Positions 1 to 10,789 of a stretch of DNA of 64,000 nt are shown one piece after another. The notes under the pieces are model-generated. The model saw only the letters and a program-made list of their open reading frames with translations, did no database searches and was not told the origin of the DNA. The stretch is from Catonia carolina. Lineage: Eukaryota > Arthropoda > Insecta > Hemiptera > Achilidae. The translations under genes were made by a program, and so were the position numbers. Where the stretch lies: the NCBI GenBank assembly GCA_035578175.1, contig JAQMRL010000014.1, positions 16,006,274 to 16,070,273 of the forward strand. Direction: 5' to 3'. The stretch's first letter is position 1. Every line of letters begins with the position of its first letter.

Positions 1-491
1 TTAATCGATTATCTTGAAAAAGGAAAAGCCATTACAGTAGCATACTACGCATCATTATTTGACAAGCTAAAGGCAGAACCTTGCGGAAAAACGGCCACAT
101 TTGCAGAAAAATAAAATCCTGTTTCACCAAGAAAACGCACCGTCTGACACCTCAGTGGTTGCCATGGCGAAAATCCACAAATTACGGCTTGAACTGCTTG
201 ATCATCTGCCTTACTCACCAGATCTAGTCCCAAGCGACTTCTTTTTATTCTTTCATCTAAAAATTGCGCTTGGAGGACAGAGATTTTCGTCAAATGAAGA
301 GGCAATCACCTTCGTGAACAACTATTTTGCAGAGAAAATCACCGAGTACTATTTGGATGGTTTACAGAGATGGGAGCATCACTGGGAGAAGTGTGTAGAG
401 TTATAAGACTATGTTGAAAAATAAAATAACATTTTCACAAAAAATGTCTTGTATCTTTGTTAGGTCGGAAACTTTTCAGATCACCCTTGTA
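1..491 (+). mobile_element. mariner-like element, 3' part, frameshifted
   Basis: Positions 1-111 read as a transposase segment that ends in a stop. The reading continues in another frame from 101 to 406, with a mariner catalytic-domain signature: HQENAP, then YSPDLVPSDFF, then RFSSNEEAI and a C-terminal W..C..L. The frame change shows the gene is dead. The 3' terminal repeat lies near 463-489 (GGTCGGAAACTTTTCAGATC) and abuts a TA target site at 490-491. The 5' half lies outside the window. Family identity rests on the conserved motifs; the frameshift is visible directly. Confidence 0.85.
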
Positions 492-544
492 CAATTACAA
501 ACTAAATTAAATTTACATATTCATAAGTTCAAGATAAAGACATC

Positions 545-1650
545 TATACTACTTTTCAAGGCTGATGAGCTCTGAACGTATGCATTGCCCCCTACCCACT
601 TTATAGCGAGCAAATGACTTGCCAGCAACATTGCCAACATTTGCTCTTGTAGCTCTGTTAATTATTTTGTCGGCCATTGTTTTGGTCTTTCATTAACAAT
701 AATAACCTATAAACATACAATCAGCTGATTATACTATAAAGCAGTGATCTTCAACCTGCGGCCCGCAGCGTAAATTTTATCGGCCCGCAGAACGATTTCA
801 GTTTTTGAACAAAGAGCTTAGAACATTGCATCATTTTGTTGTTTTTAGTTTGGTTTTGAGTTTTGTAACATGTTTAAGTATAAGTATATGTTTCAATATT
901 GATATTTACAGTCATTTTCAACTAATATAAGCTTTAAAAAAAATAATGTTATTTCTTTTAACCTGACACAAAATGTTCATATATGTCGGTGATAATATGT
1001 GAGGTTTATTAAAACAAAAAAAATTAATGAAATTTTGTTAGAAGTAATATAATGATATGCACAATCTGTAGTATGAATTTCTTTTTAATATAAATATTTT
1101 TTTTTTTAATTAAATATATGAGTCGTTAATGAAATTTGAATTATTATTTTGTTGAATCCCTCCAAATCGCTAAGTTTTTTTTAGTGGTTGTTATTAAATT
1201 TATTATTTAATACATTTATAAATTATATTGTGATGTATAAATTTTGTATTTTTTTAGCCTAATTTATATAATATATATTATAGATTATATCATTATTATG
1301 TAGATTTTTAATTAAAATATTATATGACATAAAATATTATATGCCGCCTAATACTACATATATTCATATACAAATATACGTCATACATCCGTAGATCAAT
1401 GCGGCCCTCAAAGCCCACCCATTATAAAAATTTGGCCCTTTATTAAAATAAGGTTGAAGAACACTGCTATAAAGTATAGCATGTTAATGCGCTCTATAAT
1501 CGATGTGTTCAGTACGAGATGCAAGACGAGAGTGAACTATTGCGGCTCTTATACGCATGCGCGTGTTATGTTTGTCAGGTACAATCTGACAATGCTGGCA
1601 AATGTTCTGATTGGTCTAAACGTGTGGAACAGATGAGCTCATCAACCGTG
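545..1650. repeat. Repeat C: TIR-like element split by a hAT MITE
   Basis: The left part (about 545-741) is closely repeated at 41990-42187, so it belongs to a dispersed family. Its start, around GGCTGATGAGCTC, resembles the inverse of the right end near 1635-1648 (GAGCTCATCAACC), which suggests terminal inverted repeats. The element is interrupted at 742-1466 by a hAT-type MITE. No coding potential is seen. Confidence 0.5.
742..1466. mobile_element. hAT-type MITE with perfect 8-bp target duplication
   Basis: The left end is CAGTGATCTTCAACCT. The right end, read inward, is CAGTGTTCTTCAACCT, so 15 of 16 bases match. The flanks are the identical 8-bp direct repeat CTATAAAG at 734-741 and 1467-1474, the target-site size of hAT transposons. 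The 725-bp interior is AT-rich and non-coding, and it includes the 'cggcccgcag' type of subterminal sequence. The boundaries are read directly; the superfamily follows from the TIR and the 8-bp TSD. Confidence 0.9.
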
Positions 1651-1929
1651 AAAGCATATTAATAAAAAAAAACTTAAAACACTATAATTTCTATAAAGGT
1701 AACTATTCATAAAAAATTTCTATTAAGATTTTATTAAACATAAAATATGTTTGAAATACAGTTTCCACTTGAAATACTCATTTTCAGGTCTCCAGAGCTC
1801 AAAAAAAACAACAACAGAAAATCGTACAATTAAGAAACTTAAGATCACTATCACAAGGAGATTCAGCATAAACATTTTCATCAAAATCCATGAACCGTGG
1901 AAGTAGCAGTTATTTCACGTAATTTTTCA

Positions 1930-2292
1930 CTTAAACTGTTATATTATTTGCACTCAATCTGCTAGTTCCAGGACTACAAAAAATAGATCTATTTCTTATC
2001 ACAAGGTAAGCCAATTAAATGACTGAACTATTTAAGAACAGAAGACGTGTAAAAGACACTAGTCAGAGTTGTCTCCTCCAAGAGTAATGTATTTCATTAT
2101 ACAGCCAGACCCTGGGGTGAAAGAAAAGAAGGTATCATTTGCAGGGTGGAAAGTAGATGCTTTTTAGAGGGCCTGGCATACTGATAAACATATTTTATCC
2201 CTCAGTAGGAAAGGCAATGGTAAACCTACTCATTCCCCATTTTACTTAGTAAAACCTCTAGCGGTTCAAACCATCCTTTCGCCTAACGACTT
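1930..2292 (+). repeat. Repeat A, copy 1
   Basis: This is a dispersed repeat of about 360 bp. Other copies lie at 3425-3945, 32835-33075, 35020-35410, 38288-38552 and (inverted) 48450-48560. Shared landmarks are CACTCAATCTG near the 5' end, ATTATACAGCCAGACCCTG in the middle, and GGTTCAAACC..CTTTCG.CTGA near the 3' end. The best copies finish in AACAACAACAA. It could be the 3' part of a non-LTR element or a SINE; I see no A/B boxes. Confidence 0.7.
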
Positions 2293-3310
2293 AAAAACAA
2301 AACTAGATCAAGAAATATGTCATTCTGAATTAATAGTATTATGAATTTGGTAAAGGTACAAATTACGAAAATTTTTGAAAAATTAAAAACTCTGACTCTG
2401 AAAACTATTAAAATAAATATGCAATCGTAATAAAAATTCCAACGACACATAATTACACCACTGTATAAGCAGTTAAACATGTTAATACTAACTGAAAAAC
2501 AATAAAATTCTTTTAACTAAATAACTAAACTATATATATATATCACAGCACTAAAATATACAAAATAATTAAAAAAATTTGAATAAAACTGAAATAAAAA
2601 TCTGATATGAATCAGTCACAACACTTTTTTAACAGATTTTGATTACTAAGGAAGCATTTAAAAATATATTTACAATAATAATAATACGTACATACTTAAA
2701 TTTTAATTACGCACATTAAATTTACAATTTGTAACATACTTGGTGAAGAAGAAAAACCTTGTTTCTATTTAAAAATTTATCAAAAAAAATTTTGTTATTT
2801 TTAATAAACTTCCAAGAACACCTTTAAAATACTAACACATACACAACAATATCGCTAATCCAAAATTATTTTTAATTGAAGGTTGCGTCAACAAAATTTT
2901 ACCTGCGTAAGATACAAATTCCTGGACTTTGCTCAGTTTAGCATAGCAGAAACACGGAAAGATCTACGTTTTCTATCGATGTTATCTATTTATACTATAA
3001 ACTTATTATTTTTCTACCGCTGTTTGCATAGTATTAATGGTCAACCTGCATCTATCAAACTCTAAGTACTTGAAACACAGTTACGTAACTTTACAACTTT
3101 GTTACCACTCACAAATTAATTCCAGTTCTCAAAAATATATAAAATTTGTTAACTTGGAATTATGTGTGGGAATAAAAATAAATACAACAACCACAGTTAA
3201 TTTTAAGGACTAATTTGATTAATAACAATATGGGTACAAAGAATATAAAATTTAAAAAAAATATTTAGGCAATAATCGTGCCTGTTACGAACTGCTCAGT
3301 TTTTTCATTA
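2293..3310. other. AT-rich stretch with no gene seen
   Basis: No open frame longer than about 65 codons and no recognisable element ends. It contains short A/T runs and a small TA microsatellite near 2532-2543. Confidence 0.5.
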
Positions 3311-3317
3311 TTGTTCT

Positions 3318-3583
3318 TTGTTACTTTCTTATTTATTCAATTAAAACAGGGCAACAAAGCCAATTTTACCCCACTTTTTATTAACACATTATAGTTGATA
3401 TTTCTACCCTTAACAGTCAGGTGGTGTGTCAAATTATTTACACTCAATCTTTGTTACTTTCTTATTTATTCAATTAAAACAGGGCAACAAAGCCAATTTT
3501 ACCCCACTTTTTATTAACACATTATACTTGATATTTCTACCCTTAACAGTCAGGTGGTGTGTCAAATTATTTACACTCAATCT
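3318..3583. repeat. Tandem duplication, period 133 bp
   Basis: Positions 3318-3450 and 3451-3583 are near-identical direct copies; the visible difference is AG versus AC in 'ttatagttg/ttatacttg'. The duplication forms the 5' flank of repeat A copy 2. It looks like a recent replication-slippage or unequal-exchange product. Confidence 0.85.
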
Positions 3584-3945
3584 GTTCGTTGCAGGGCTAA
3601 AATAAATAGTTCCGTTTCTTATCAAAATGGTCAGCCAATTAAATGGCTGAATCATTTAAGAACAGAAGAGGTAGAGGTTTAAAAGAAACCAATCATCATA
3701 GAAGAAACAATCATAGTTATCTCCTCTGAAAGTAATGAATTTCATTATACAGCCACACCCTGTGGTGAATGAAGTGAAGGTATCATTTGCCGAGTGGAAA
3801 ATATGTGCTTTTTAGAGAGTCAGGCATACTGATAAGCGTACTTTTCCATTCAGTGAGAAAGACAATGGTACACCACCTCACTCCTCGTTTTACTTAGTAA
3901 AACCTCTACAGGTTTAAACCAGTCTTTCGACTGATGAACTTGATA
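3425..3945 (+). repeat. Repeat A, copy 2
   Basis: This copy carries the same landmarks as the copy at 1930: CACTCAATCTGTTCGTTGCA, then the AGCCAATTAAATGGCTGA block, ATTATACAGCCACACCCTG and the GGTTTAAACC end. Its 5' part lies inside the 133-bp tandem duplication. Confidence 0.7.
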
Positions 3946-4027
3946 TTTAAATATTAATTATTATTTATACTTTCAGCTCATTAAAGTTTATTTACTGTTC
4001 CATTAATTAAATACACATTTTCTATCT

Positions 4028-5030
4028 CTAATACGTGTATATTACAATCTGTTCAATTTACAACTATAAACAACTCCATGACCCACTGAGATGAGGATGA
4101 TATGTATTCTGTATAGTCTTGTACAGACTCAGGCCAACCATTCTTAAGAGCATATCGTTAATTGTATCCCAACCGTCAAACTAAACCGGTAACCACTTTT
4201 TAGTATACAAATCCGAATAAAAGAAACTACTATTTATCTGTGGAAAGAAGAAAGTTGGGGGAGAGGCACAAAACTGGGTGTGTACTACCATTTTAAAAAA
4301 CATTTTCTTTTTTTATTTCTCAAAATTTTTTATAAATTTACTTATACAATAGAAAAAAATGGAGGCGTGTATTTTTTGTCTAGTGAAATTTTCTGGTACA
4401 CGGAACCATTAAAAATTTATTTTAAGTTTTTCTAAAAATTCCATAATCAGAAAAACTTGAAATTAATTTTTAATGGTTCCATGTACCTGCAAATTTCACT
4501 GAACAAAAAATGTACCTCTTCATTTTTTCTATTATATGAGTGCAGTTACAATAAATTATAAGAATTAAAAAAAGACATTTTAAATGGTAGTAGACACCCA
4601 GTTTTTCGCCTCTCTGCCAACTCTATTCTTTCCACAGACAAATAGTACACATATCAGATGAATTAATGTCCCATAGCCTAGTGAGTGAGAGGGAGATATG
4701 TGGCATAACTACGCATGCGCCCAAAGGTCTTTACCGTTATAATCCAAATCTGAAAACATACTACAGTCGTTATCTTGCTTGTTAGCTTACTGCATGCATA
4801 AACGCTTGCTCACAACAATGAGAAAAATTATACAATGTTATTGGAATGGCGCGTATGGCTTGTGCGAGTGTTATGTATTCTCTCACTCCCACGGCTAGAG
4901 GATTTTAGTTCATTTGAATACTGTACCTTTACTAGGATTTGAACCAGCAACCTTCATCTCCAAATATCAGCTGTTACACAGCTGACTTGTGCTAACAATC
5001 TTACCCCTAGAACAACCCGGTGGGTTATTT
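4028..5030 (-). mobile_element. tRNA-derived SINE (SINE2), split by an insertion
   Basis: Read on the minus strand, 5030-4924 is a tRNA-like head whose B-box-like sequence is GGTTCAAATCC. The body resumes at 4227-4028. At the intact neighbouring copy (5038-5369) the two parts are contiguous at '..AACTAC|CTTTACTAGG'. Here about 695 bp (4228-4923) separate them, so another element landed inside. The tail contains 'tcttgtacagactcagg', which is shared with 5150 and 60370. Confidence 0.7.
4223..4648. mobile_element. Foldback MITE inside SINE2
   Basis: The stretch is one long imperfect palindrome. The left arm, from TACTATTTATCTGTGG, pairs with the inverse of the right arm, from TACTATTTGTCTGTGG. 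The arms are about 200 bp with little loop; the centre is near 4440. It is non-coding. The remaining 4649-4923 belongs to the same or an adjacent insertion, and I do not recognise it. Confidence 0.75.
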
Positions 5031-5037
5031 AATTTTT

Positions 5038-5369
5038 TTTTTTTTAATAAATCCCTAATGTGTGCACGTTGCAATCTGTTCAATTCAGAACAATAAGCAA
5101 AACATGACCCAATGAGATGTGAATGATATGTATGACATGTAAATGAGGTGTAGTCTTGTACAGACTCAGGTTGACCATTCCTGAGTATGGTTAATTGAAC
5201 CCCAACCATCAAAGTACACTAGTAACCACCATCTAGCATTCAAATCTGTATAAAAGTAACTACCTTTACTAGGATTTGAACCAGGAACCTTTGTCTCCAA
5301 AAATCGGCTGTTAAACAGCTGATTCTGGCGACGACTTTACCTCTACACCAACCCGGTGGGTTGGTTATT
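5038..5369 (-). mobile_element. tRNA-derived SINE (SINE2), near-complete copy
   Basis: On the minus strand the element opens with a tRNA-like head (A-box-like TTGGTGTAGAGG, B-box GGTTCAAATCC). A non-tRNA body follows, then an A-rich tail, seen as a T run at 5030-5045 on the plus strand. These are internal RNA polymerase III promoter elements. I treat it as a SINE rather than a tRNA gene because the body repeats at 4028-4227 and 60100-60480 and the head does not fold convincingly as a tRNA. Confidence 0.75.
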
Positions 5370-5454
5370 TAATAAATAAAAACAAATTTAATAGACCGAT
5401 TCCACGAAAATTCTGAGCCAATCACTTATTTAACAAAAATATAAGATGTAAACT

Positions 5455-6852
5455 AAAAGATCGACCAAGGGGCTTCTTCAGAAGAAGTTGGTAACTCCTG
5501 GAAACTCTCGCACGGCAAGTTGGATAGCCGTGCGAGTGAGCTAAAATGGAAATTAACACAGAGATTTCGGAGCGAAATCACTTAGAGAAAACTGTGAGGA
5601 AAATCTCTCTTCTGGGGCTTGAAACCTCAGTCGTACAAACGGAGGAAGGCGCAAGCCGGAACCCACCAAACCAGAACTATCTCTCTATAGTTCACCCAAT
5701 CATGATGCACAAACGAACGGAAGTTAGTACCCCAGGTGGCAGCCTCAGCAAGAGGAAATCCACCCGTTTCGAGAGAACGGTCAGCAGGCCAGCGGAGTCT
5801 GGGGAGCCTGCAACATCATGTGAAGGAGAATCGGAGCTCCTAAGCACTAAATTAAAGCCAAAATTAAGACACAAGGACATCCAGTACTTTGCCACTCTAA
5901 ACGTAAACTCTCTGCTGAAGACTGGCAAACTGAAGACTCTAACAGATGTGTTGATACAACACAGAATCCAGATCATAGCCCTTCAGGAAACTAGATTCAC
6001 CGATTCAAACGCCTTTGAGTCACAGGGCTACAGAATCTACAAGTCCAAACCAGGCAAGCGAGTGATACCTACCGTCCCACTGCTAGGCGTAGCTTTCGCC
6101 ATAAATTTAAGAGTGATTGACGAAATTTCACGTGTTGAATCATTTAAATATCTTGGCGAGATCATAACGCTGGACAACTCTGGCAAACTTGCGATTCAAG
6201 CAAAAAACTACAAAGCTAGCACAAGCATACGGTCTCACCAAGAACGTTTATAATAAGAGATCAATTTCGCGCAATGCCAAGATAAGACACTACCAGACGG
6301 TTGCCAGACCGGAGGTGCTGTACGCGGTGGAAACCCACCACTTGAAATCTAACATCCACCTGCGCTCGATAGAAACTACCGAGAGGAAAATCATCAGAAG
6401 AATCATCGGGCCGACTCAAAATAAAGAGGGAGAATACAGGCTCAGAAGTAACGAAGAAGTATATTCCTTCACCACACCCATAAGAGAAGTCATCCAGCAG
6501 AGACGACTGGCATTCTTCGGCCACATGACTCCAGACTAACGAAGCAGTTATGGAAGTACTGGGAGGGCAGGAAAACTACAACGAGATGGCACAAGGAGAT
6601 CCACGAGACGATGCTGGTGAATGACATTACGGGCGAAACACTTCTCAATAGAACAGAAATGAAGCAGAAAATTGAGAATCTAAAGTGCTTGGGAGGGCCG
6701 AGGAGAACGGGAACGGCCTGGACGGAGGAGCGAAAAAGATCACATGCAGAAAAAATGAAGGCAGCATGGGTCATCCGGAAACTGGCTGGAACTAAGAGAA
6801 ATGCATCCCTAGTAGGATCTAACAAGAAATAATAATAATAATAATAATAATA
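5455..6852 (+). mobile_element. Non-LTR retrotransposon (LINE), internally deleted, with (AAT)n tail
   Basis: The 5' untranslated part (5455-5545) includes a GC-rich inverted motif (CTCGCACGGC .. GCCGTGCGAG). The ORF from 5546 carries an apurinic-type endonuclease start (ATLNVNSLLKTGKL, then IIALQETRF) and jumps directly to the end of a reverse transcriptase (FKYLGEIITLDNSG). The RT core is therefore deleted. Downstream frames (6189-6539 and 6611-6832) carry the typical LINE C-terminal region (HYQTVARPEVLYAVE; RRLAFFGHM). The element ends in AAT repeats at 6831-6851. Architecture and tail suit an RTE/CR1-like LINE; the clade is not certain. Confidence 0.85.
5546..6832 (+). pseudogene. LINE ORF2 relic: endonuclease start fused to RT C-terminus
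   Basis: The first frame (5546-6253, 235 codons) has a Ser/Glu-rich N-terminus, then an AP-endonuclease beginning at about residue 108 (FATLNVNSLLK) with the ALQET motif near 148. At about residue 185 it changes abruptly to late-RT sequence (ESFKYLGEIIT). The palm motif FADD is absent. The reading then shifts to 6189-6539 and 6611-6832, the latter a basic, Trp/Lys-rich segment. Two frameshifts plus the missing catalytic core make it non-functional. Confidence 0.8.
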
Positions 6853-8620
6853 TGTAAACTGATTAAAAGTAAAATTAATTTTATATTATTAATTAATATT
6901 TTTTTACCCAATATATTATTCTGTACACAGTTTAATTACAAATTATTCATAAAAATATATTATGATAGAGATATTTTAATTGATTATTAAGCAATAATTT
7001 CAATTAGAACATAATAATTAGAAATGTGTCGATTCCAAAAATTCTTGATTCATCGATACTTGGAAAAACAATAAAGAATTGACAGTAAAAACTTGATTCT
7101 TTGATACCAATTTTCTAGTTTTTGAAATGAGACAAAAATGTGATTTTCTAAGAAAAAACCATAAATATTGATACAGTTGGGTAATTTTGGAGATGTAAAA
7201 AATACTTTTCCGTTTGAAATTAAAAATTGTTGTCATATTAACCCTGTTCACACTGGTAATCTAATTTTTGATGATGCTGAATGGTTTATGGTTGGGGTGA
7301 TAAAACTTGGTTCTGCAAGATCAGTATAAGTTGGAAACCTGGAAATTTTGTATTTTTCTAGTAGGGAATTTTTTAACGCATCTAATAGTGTTTACAGAAA
7401 TAGAATATCATAACAGGGAAAATTTTTATTCTGTCCATAGTGTATAGGTAGCATTGATGGTTTGGGAATTGTTTGTTTTGAATGGAAATCCGTGTAGCTC
7501 GTGTAAGTCAACGTACATGCATGTTTTTTAGTTTGTGTTGAAGCTATGACGATTCTGTTATGGTGTTTGCCCTTGATAAGAGAAGACAAATCCATTTTAC
7601 TTTTCAGGAGGGGTTTACAATCACAGAGGCAAAAAATTTGACACTTTGCCGGATTGTAAAGGACATGTAACGGCTTCCTTCTAACCACACCTACAAATTT
7701 TTCAAAACACGTGGTTGTAGGGAAAAGAATTTTCTACATTGCTTTGCCTACGCTGTAACCTAAATATAATAGTGGCTCTGTGACAGCACCGTAAAGAATG
7801 TAAAATACCATCCCTTCATGCTTCATTCACTAAGATGTGCAAATGGACTCGTGTTGAACATTTTGTAACTTCGTCAAATATTTACGGAAATTTAAATAAA
7901 AAATAACATTTATTCCAGTAAACTATTGTCTACAAAACATTTTTTTATAAATTGTTTTTGCTAAACTGAAATTTAAGCCCGTTGTAGTACAAAATATTAA
8001 GTAAACACAAAAATTTTCGCGGTTGAAAATTTCACTCGCCTAAACGCAAAGAATTAACAAGCGATTTTGTAGTAATTATACTAAAAAGGCGCGTACGTAT
8101 CATTTAAATCAACTGTAATATTTTCAGAATTTTTCATCAGTAGTGACATTAGATAAAACAGTTGTTTTGAATTTTGCAATTCTTCTGTTTAATGAGTAAC
8201 AGTCCGTTTCCAAAGGGTTAAGTAATTAATCTGATGAATCTTGATCATATACCGGAGTCCAACTGTTCATTTCAATATGAATACAGCTATTCCAAAAAGT
8301 AATGAGTATTAATTAATCACTTTTTGAATTATGGAAGAAGTCAATCAAGATTCAATACAACAACCAGTTTAAGAGATCGGACCTCCATGGTGAATAAATT
8401 ATAGATTTTTTTTTATAACGTATAACTGAGAACATAGAATGAAGTGTCGAAGTGTACTTGATTATTTACATCAATTACGATTGATTGATCAGCATTGTTG
8501 TATCGTAGTACAACTTCCAGATACAGTTACAAGCATGAGGGTGTTAAAACAATGTAACTTGTTTTATTATACGTCCATGTTGTTTCATCGCATGTATCGT
8601 GAAAGTTATAATATGAAAAA
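6853..8620. other. No gene recognised
   Basis: AT-rich sequence. The open frames of 98 codons or less (for example 7392-7688 on the minus strand) show no family motif or codon signature, and no terminal repeats were found. Near 8290-8325 there is a short inverted repeat (AAAAAGTAAT .. ATCACTTTTT). I see nothing else. Confidence 0.5.
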
Positions 8621-8624
8621 ATAA

Positions 8625-9015
8625 TAAGGGAGTGGCAAAAAGATCTGATGGTTTTTGTCGTTGTACAGATGAACAAGTAATTGGTGGGGATTGGCGCCAA
8701 GATGAGTCTACATGATGCCATTTCAGTAGCCACACAGCTGTGGTCAGGTGAATTCTGTGCGTTTGTTGTCAAGGCATTTTACTTTCTCTTGCCTATGTGA
8801 ATATAGGAAGGAGAACATTATTTTCATTTAAATTTTTCGAAAATGTGGTTATTGTAATAACAAGCGCATGGTGTTCACCTTACTTCAGCTCCATGGCTAC
8901 TGAAATGGTGTCACAAAAGCTCATCTTCACGCCAATCCCCACTACGCCCCAGTAATTACTCACTCAACTGTACAACAACAAAAACTGTAAGATCTTTTTG
9001 CCGCTCCCCGTACAT
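8625..9015. mobile_element. Foldback of a DUF4817-type transposon 5' end
   Basis: The left arm (8630-8770) and the inverse of the right arm (8880-9012) match: GAGTGGCAAAAAGATCT.. against GGAGCGGCAAAAAGATCT... Each arm begins a transposase-like reading (left: a short Met-start frame containing LWSGEFCAFVVKAF) similar to the 23840 element. Two 5' ends therefore face each other. A short reversed family B right end (about 8770-8850, ACTTTCTCTTGCC) sits in the loop. Confidence 0.65.
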
Positions 9016-9280
9016 TTTAGTTTTGATTTGTACACTCTTTGATTTTTGGTATCGGAAACAAAAATGGAAAAATATTGGTATCGACACATTACTAATAATA
9101 AAAAAAATTCACAAACATTCAAGCAAAATGATTATCGTATAACTACGAACATTCTAATTTAATAATTAAACGATTAATGAATAATAGATGTATATATAAT
9201 TTACAATTCTGACTTTAATGATATGTAAAATAAATAACATACAAATACTATTTATAAATGTACATTAACGATTAATAAAA
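9016..9280. other. AT-rich flank downstream of the GCP3 transcription unit
   Basis: No gene or element end is seen. It follows the putative poly(A) site on the minus strand. Confidence 0.4.
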
Positions 9281-9286
9281 TTTATT
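9281..9286 (-). promoter_or_regulatory. Putative polyadenylation signal AATAAA
   Basis: TTTATT on the plus strand reads AATAAA on the minus strand, about 73 bases past the stop of the downstream ORF (9359-9361). It is the first signal after both ORFs. This fits a single mRNA carrying GCP3 plus the downstream frame. AT-rich DNA yields such hexamers by chance, so confidence is moderate. Confidence 0.5.
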
Positions 9287-9358
9287 ATAAACTTAAAATA
9301 GAAAAAATGTTTGAATATATTGTAACCTGTCGAACAAAGTGAGGTTAAGTTAAATGAC

Positions 9359-10789
9359 TTAACCAACACAACATGGATTTAAATTAGAATGTTTTTTTGA
9401 TTTATCGTAACGTTTACGATTAAGTTGTAAGTTGCTATCTAAATCATTATTGAATACCGCCATATCAGTACTACCGTAACAACTTAACGATTCTTTACTG
9501 CTTGAATTTGAATTGTTATGGATATTTTTCATTGGTCTCGATTCACCGACAGATTTCGTACTTTGATTCATTTTATCTTTACTTCTACGACTATCTTTAC
9601 GCCACCATAGTAATTTGAATCCTTTCGATGGTCTCGTTTGATTTAAAACGGAATCGCTGTAACTTTTACTCCCGAGTATTTCATCATTCGTTTCTAAAGA
9701 ACTTCGGCGTTTTTGTTCCCGGAAACAGATTTTTTCTACGGTCACAATATTTTTAGTACAAGGTGTTTCTACTTCTTCGTAATCTAAATTTATTGATTTA
9801 TCGCCGAATTCATTTCCGATAAATTCGTTTTCTTTATCGATCATATTTTTCACCAATTCTTCATCGATATCGTCAATGATTTCTTTATCGGCATATTTAT
9901 TTTCGATTATATTAACATAATCGTCATGTTGTAAATTTTCACAAGCCATACTATCGCTAGCAGATACCGTATCTGAGTCAATAACTTTATCGTGATTAAC
10001 CAATTCGACGTACGTAGAACTTTTCTCGTCGATTTCAGTGGTTGTATAACAATCATCGATCTGTGAAAACGTGTTATCTTCTTCAATAATCGCCAATTCA
10101 TTATCGTTTATCGCATAATTATCAATTCCTTCATCATCTTCATCATCATTCGATAAACTTTTATTTAAATTTTTATTATGATAATAAATCGTTTCGTAAA
10201 TATCCTCGCTTAATAATAAATCACTATCCATATCGATCTCCGTGATTAACGATTTCACTTCATTTTTACTGATCGGGAATGTATTTTGCACGATATTCGA
10301 TGCGACATTACTGTATAAATTATCCAAACTATTTATATCGGTATCAGATATGTTATTATTATTTTTCGTATTGAACGAAATAGAATTCGACGACGATTTC
10401 ACCGAATTTACATCAGACGTGGTACGATTATCTTTCGTGTTATTTGTACTTTGAATATCGAATGGAAATTCAATATTCACGTCACAATCGGACGTGATAA
10501 TTTTATTTAAATATTTCTCGTTTAACAACAATTCATCGCCTTCAATATCTGAATCGAATACAAAATCTTCGAAATCATTATATAGACCGTCCGATTCGCA
10601 CTGATTTGTTTCATTATTGAATTCATAAATACTTCCTAACATGAAATCGAAATCCTTATTATTACTATCAATTAAATCATCTACAAACTGTGCATTATTA
10701 TTAATATTGTTAGTACTAATAGGTAAATCGTTATCATTAACAATTGCATTATTATCGATTTGTTGAGATGGAATTGATGTTTGCTGTGG
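9359..10789 (-). CDS. 476-codon ORF in frame with GCP3, directly after its UGA: putative readthrough extension
   Basis: The frame following the GCP3 stop (10792-10790) is open for 476 codons and ends with TAA at 9361-9359. It continues the same frame in the same exon. The first Met is codon 50 (10642), but the 49 codons before it have the same Asn/Asp/Ser/Gln-rich, acidic composition as the rest, so coding seems to begin right at the UGA. No known domain is recognised. Visible features are acidic clusters (DDEDDEGID), a late basic patch (WWRKDSRRSKDK), a kinase-like RRSSLE site and the C-terminus NPCCVG, which resembles a CaaX prenylation box. An open frame this long in such AT-rich DNA is very unlikely by chance. 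Alternatives are a separate single-exon gene starting at 10642, or a recent nonsense mutation or sequencing error in a GCP3 that normally runs to 9359. Confidence 0.7.
   Translation of the reverse strand, partial: PQQTSIPSQQIDNNAIVNDNDLPISTNNINNNAQFVDDLIDSNNKDFDFMLGSIYEFNNETNQCESDGLYNDFEDFVFDSDIEGDELLLNEKYLNKIITSDCDVNIEFPFDIQSTNNTKDNRTTSDVNSVKSSSNSISFNTKNNNNISDTDINSLDNLYSNVASNIVQNTFPISKNEVKSLITEIDMDSDLLLSEDIYETIYYHNKNLNKSLSNDDEDDEGIDNYAINDNELAIIEEDNTFSQIDDCYTTTEIDEKSSTYVELVNHDKVIDSDTVSASDSMACENLQHDDYVNIIENKYADKEIIDDIDEELVKNMIDKENEFIGNEFGDKSINLDYEEVETPCTKNIVTVEKICFREQKRRSSLETNDEILGSKSYSDSVLNQTRPSKGFKLLWWRKDSRRSKDKMNQSTKSVGESRPMKNIHNNSNSSSKESLSCYGSTDMAVFNNDLDSNLQLNRKRYDKSKKHSNLNPCCVG

Noticed and set aside
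5265..5369. tRNA gene on the minus strand
   Set aside because: Same reasoning: it is the head of SINE2, and the non-tRNA body repeats at two other places.
7392..7688. 98-codon ORF on the minus strand
   Set aside because: No family motif, no splice context and ordinary AT-rich composition; probably chance.
9359..10642. Independent single-exon gene starting at the Met at 10642
   Set aside because: Not excluded, but less likely. The open frame and its biased composition extend unbroken to the GCP3 UGA in the same frame, and no promoter signal is visible between them.
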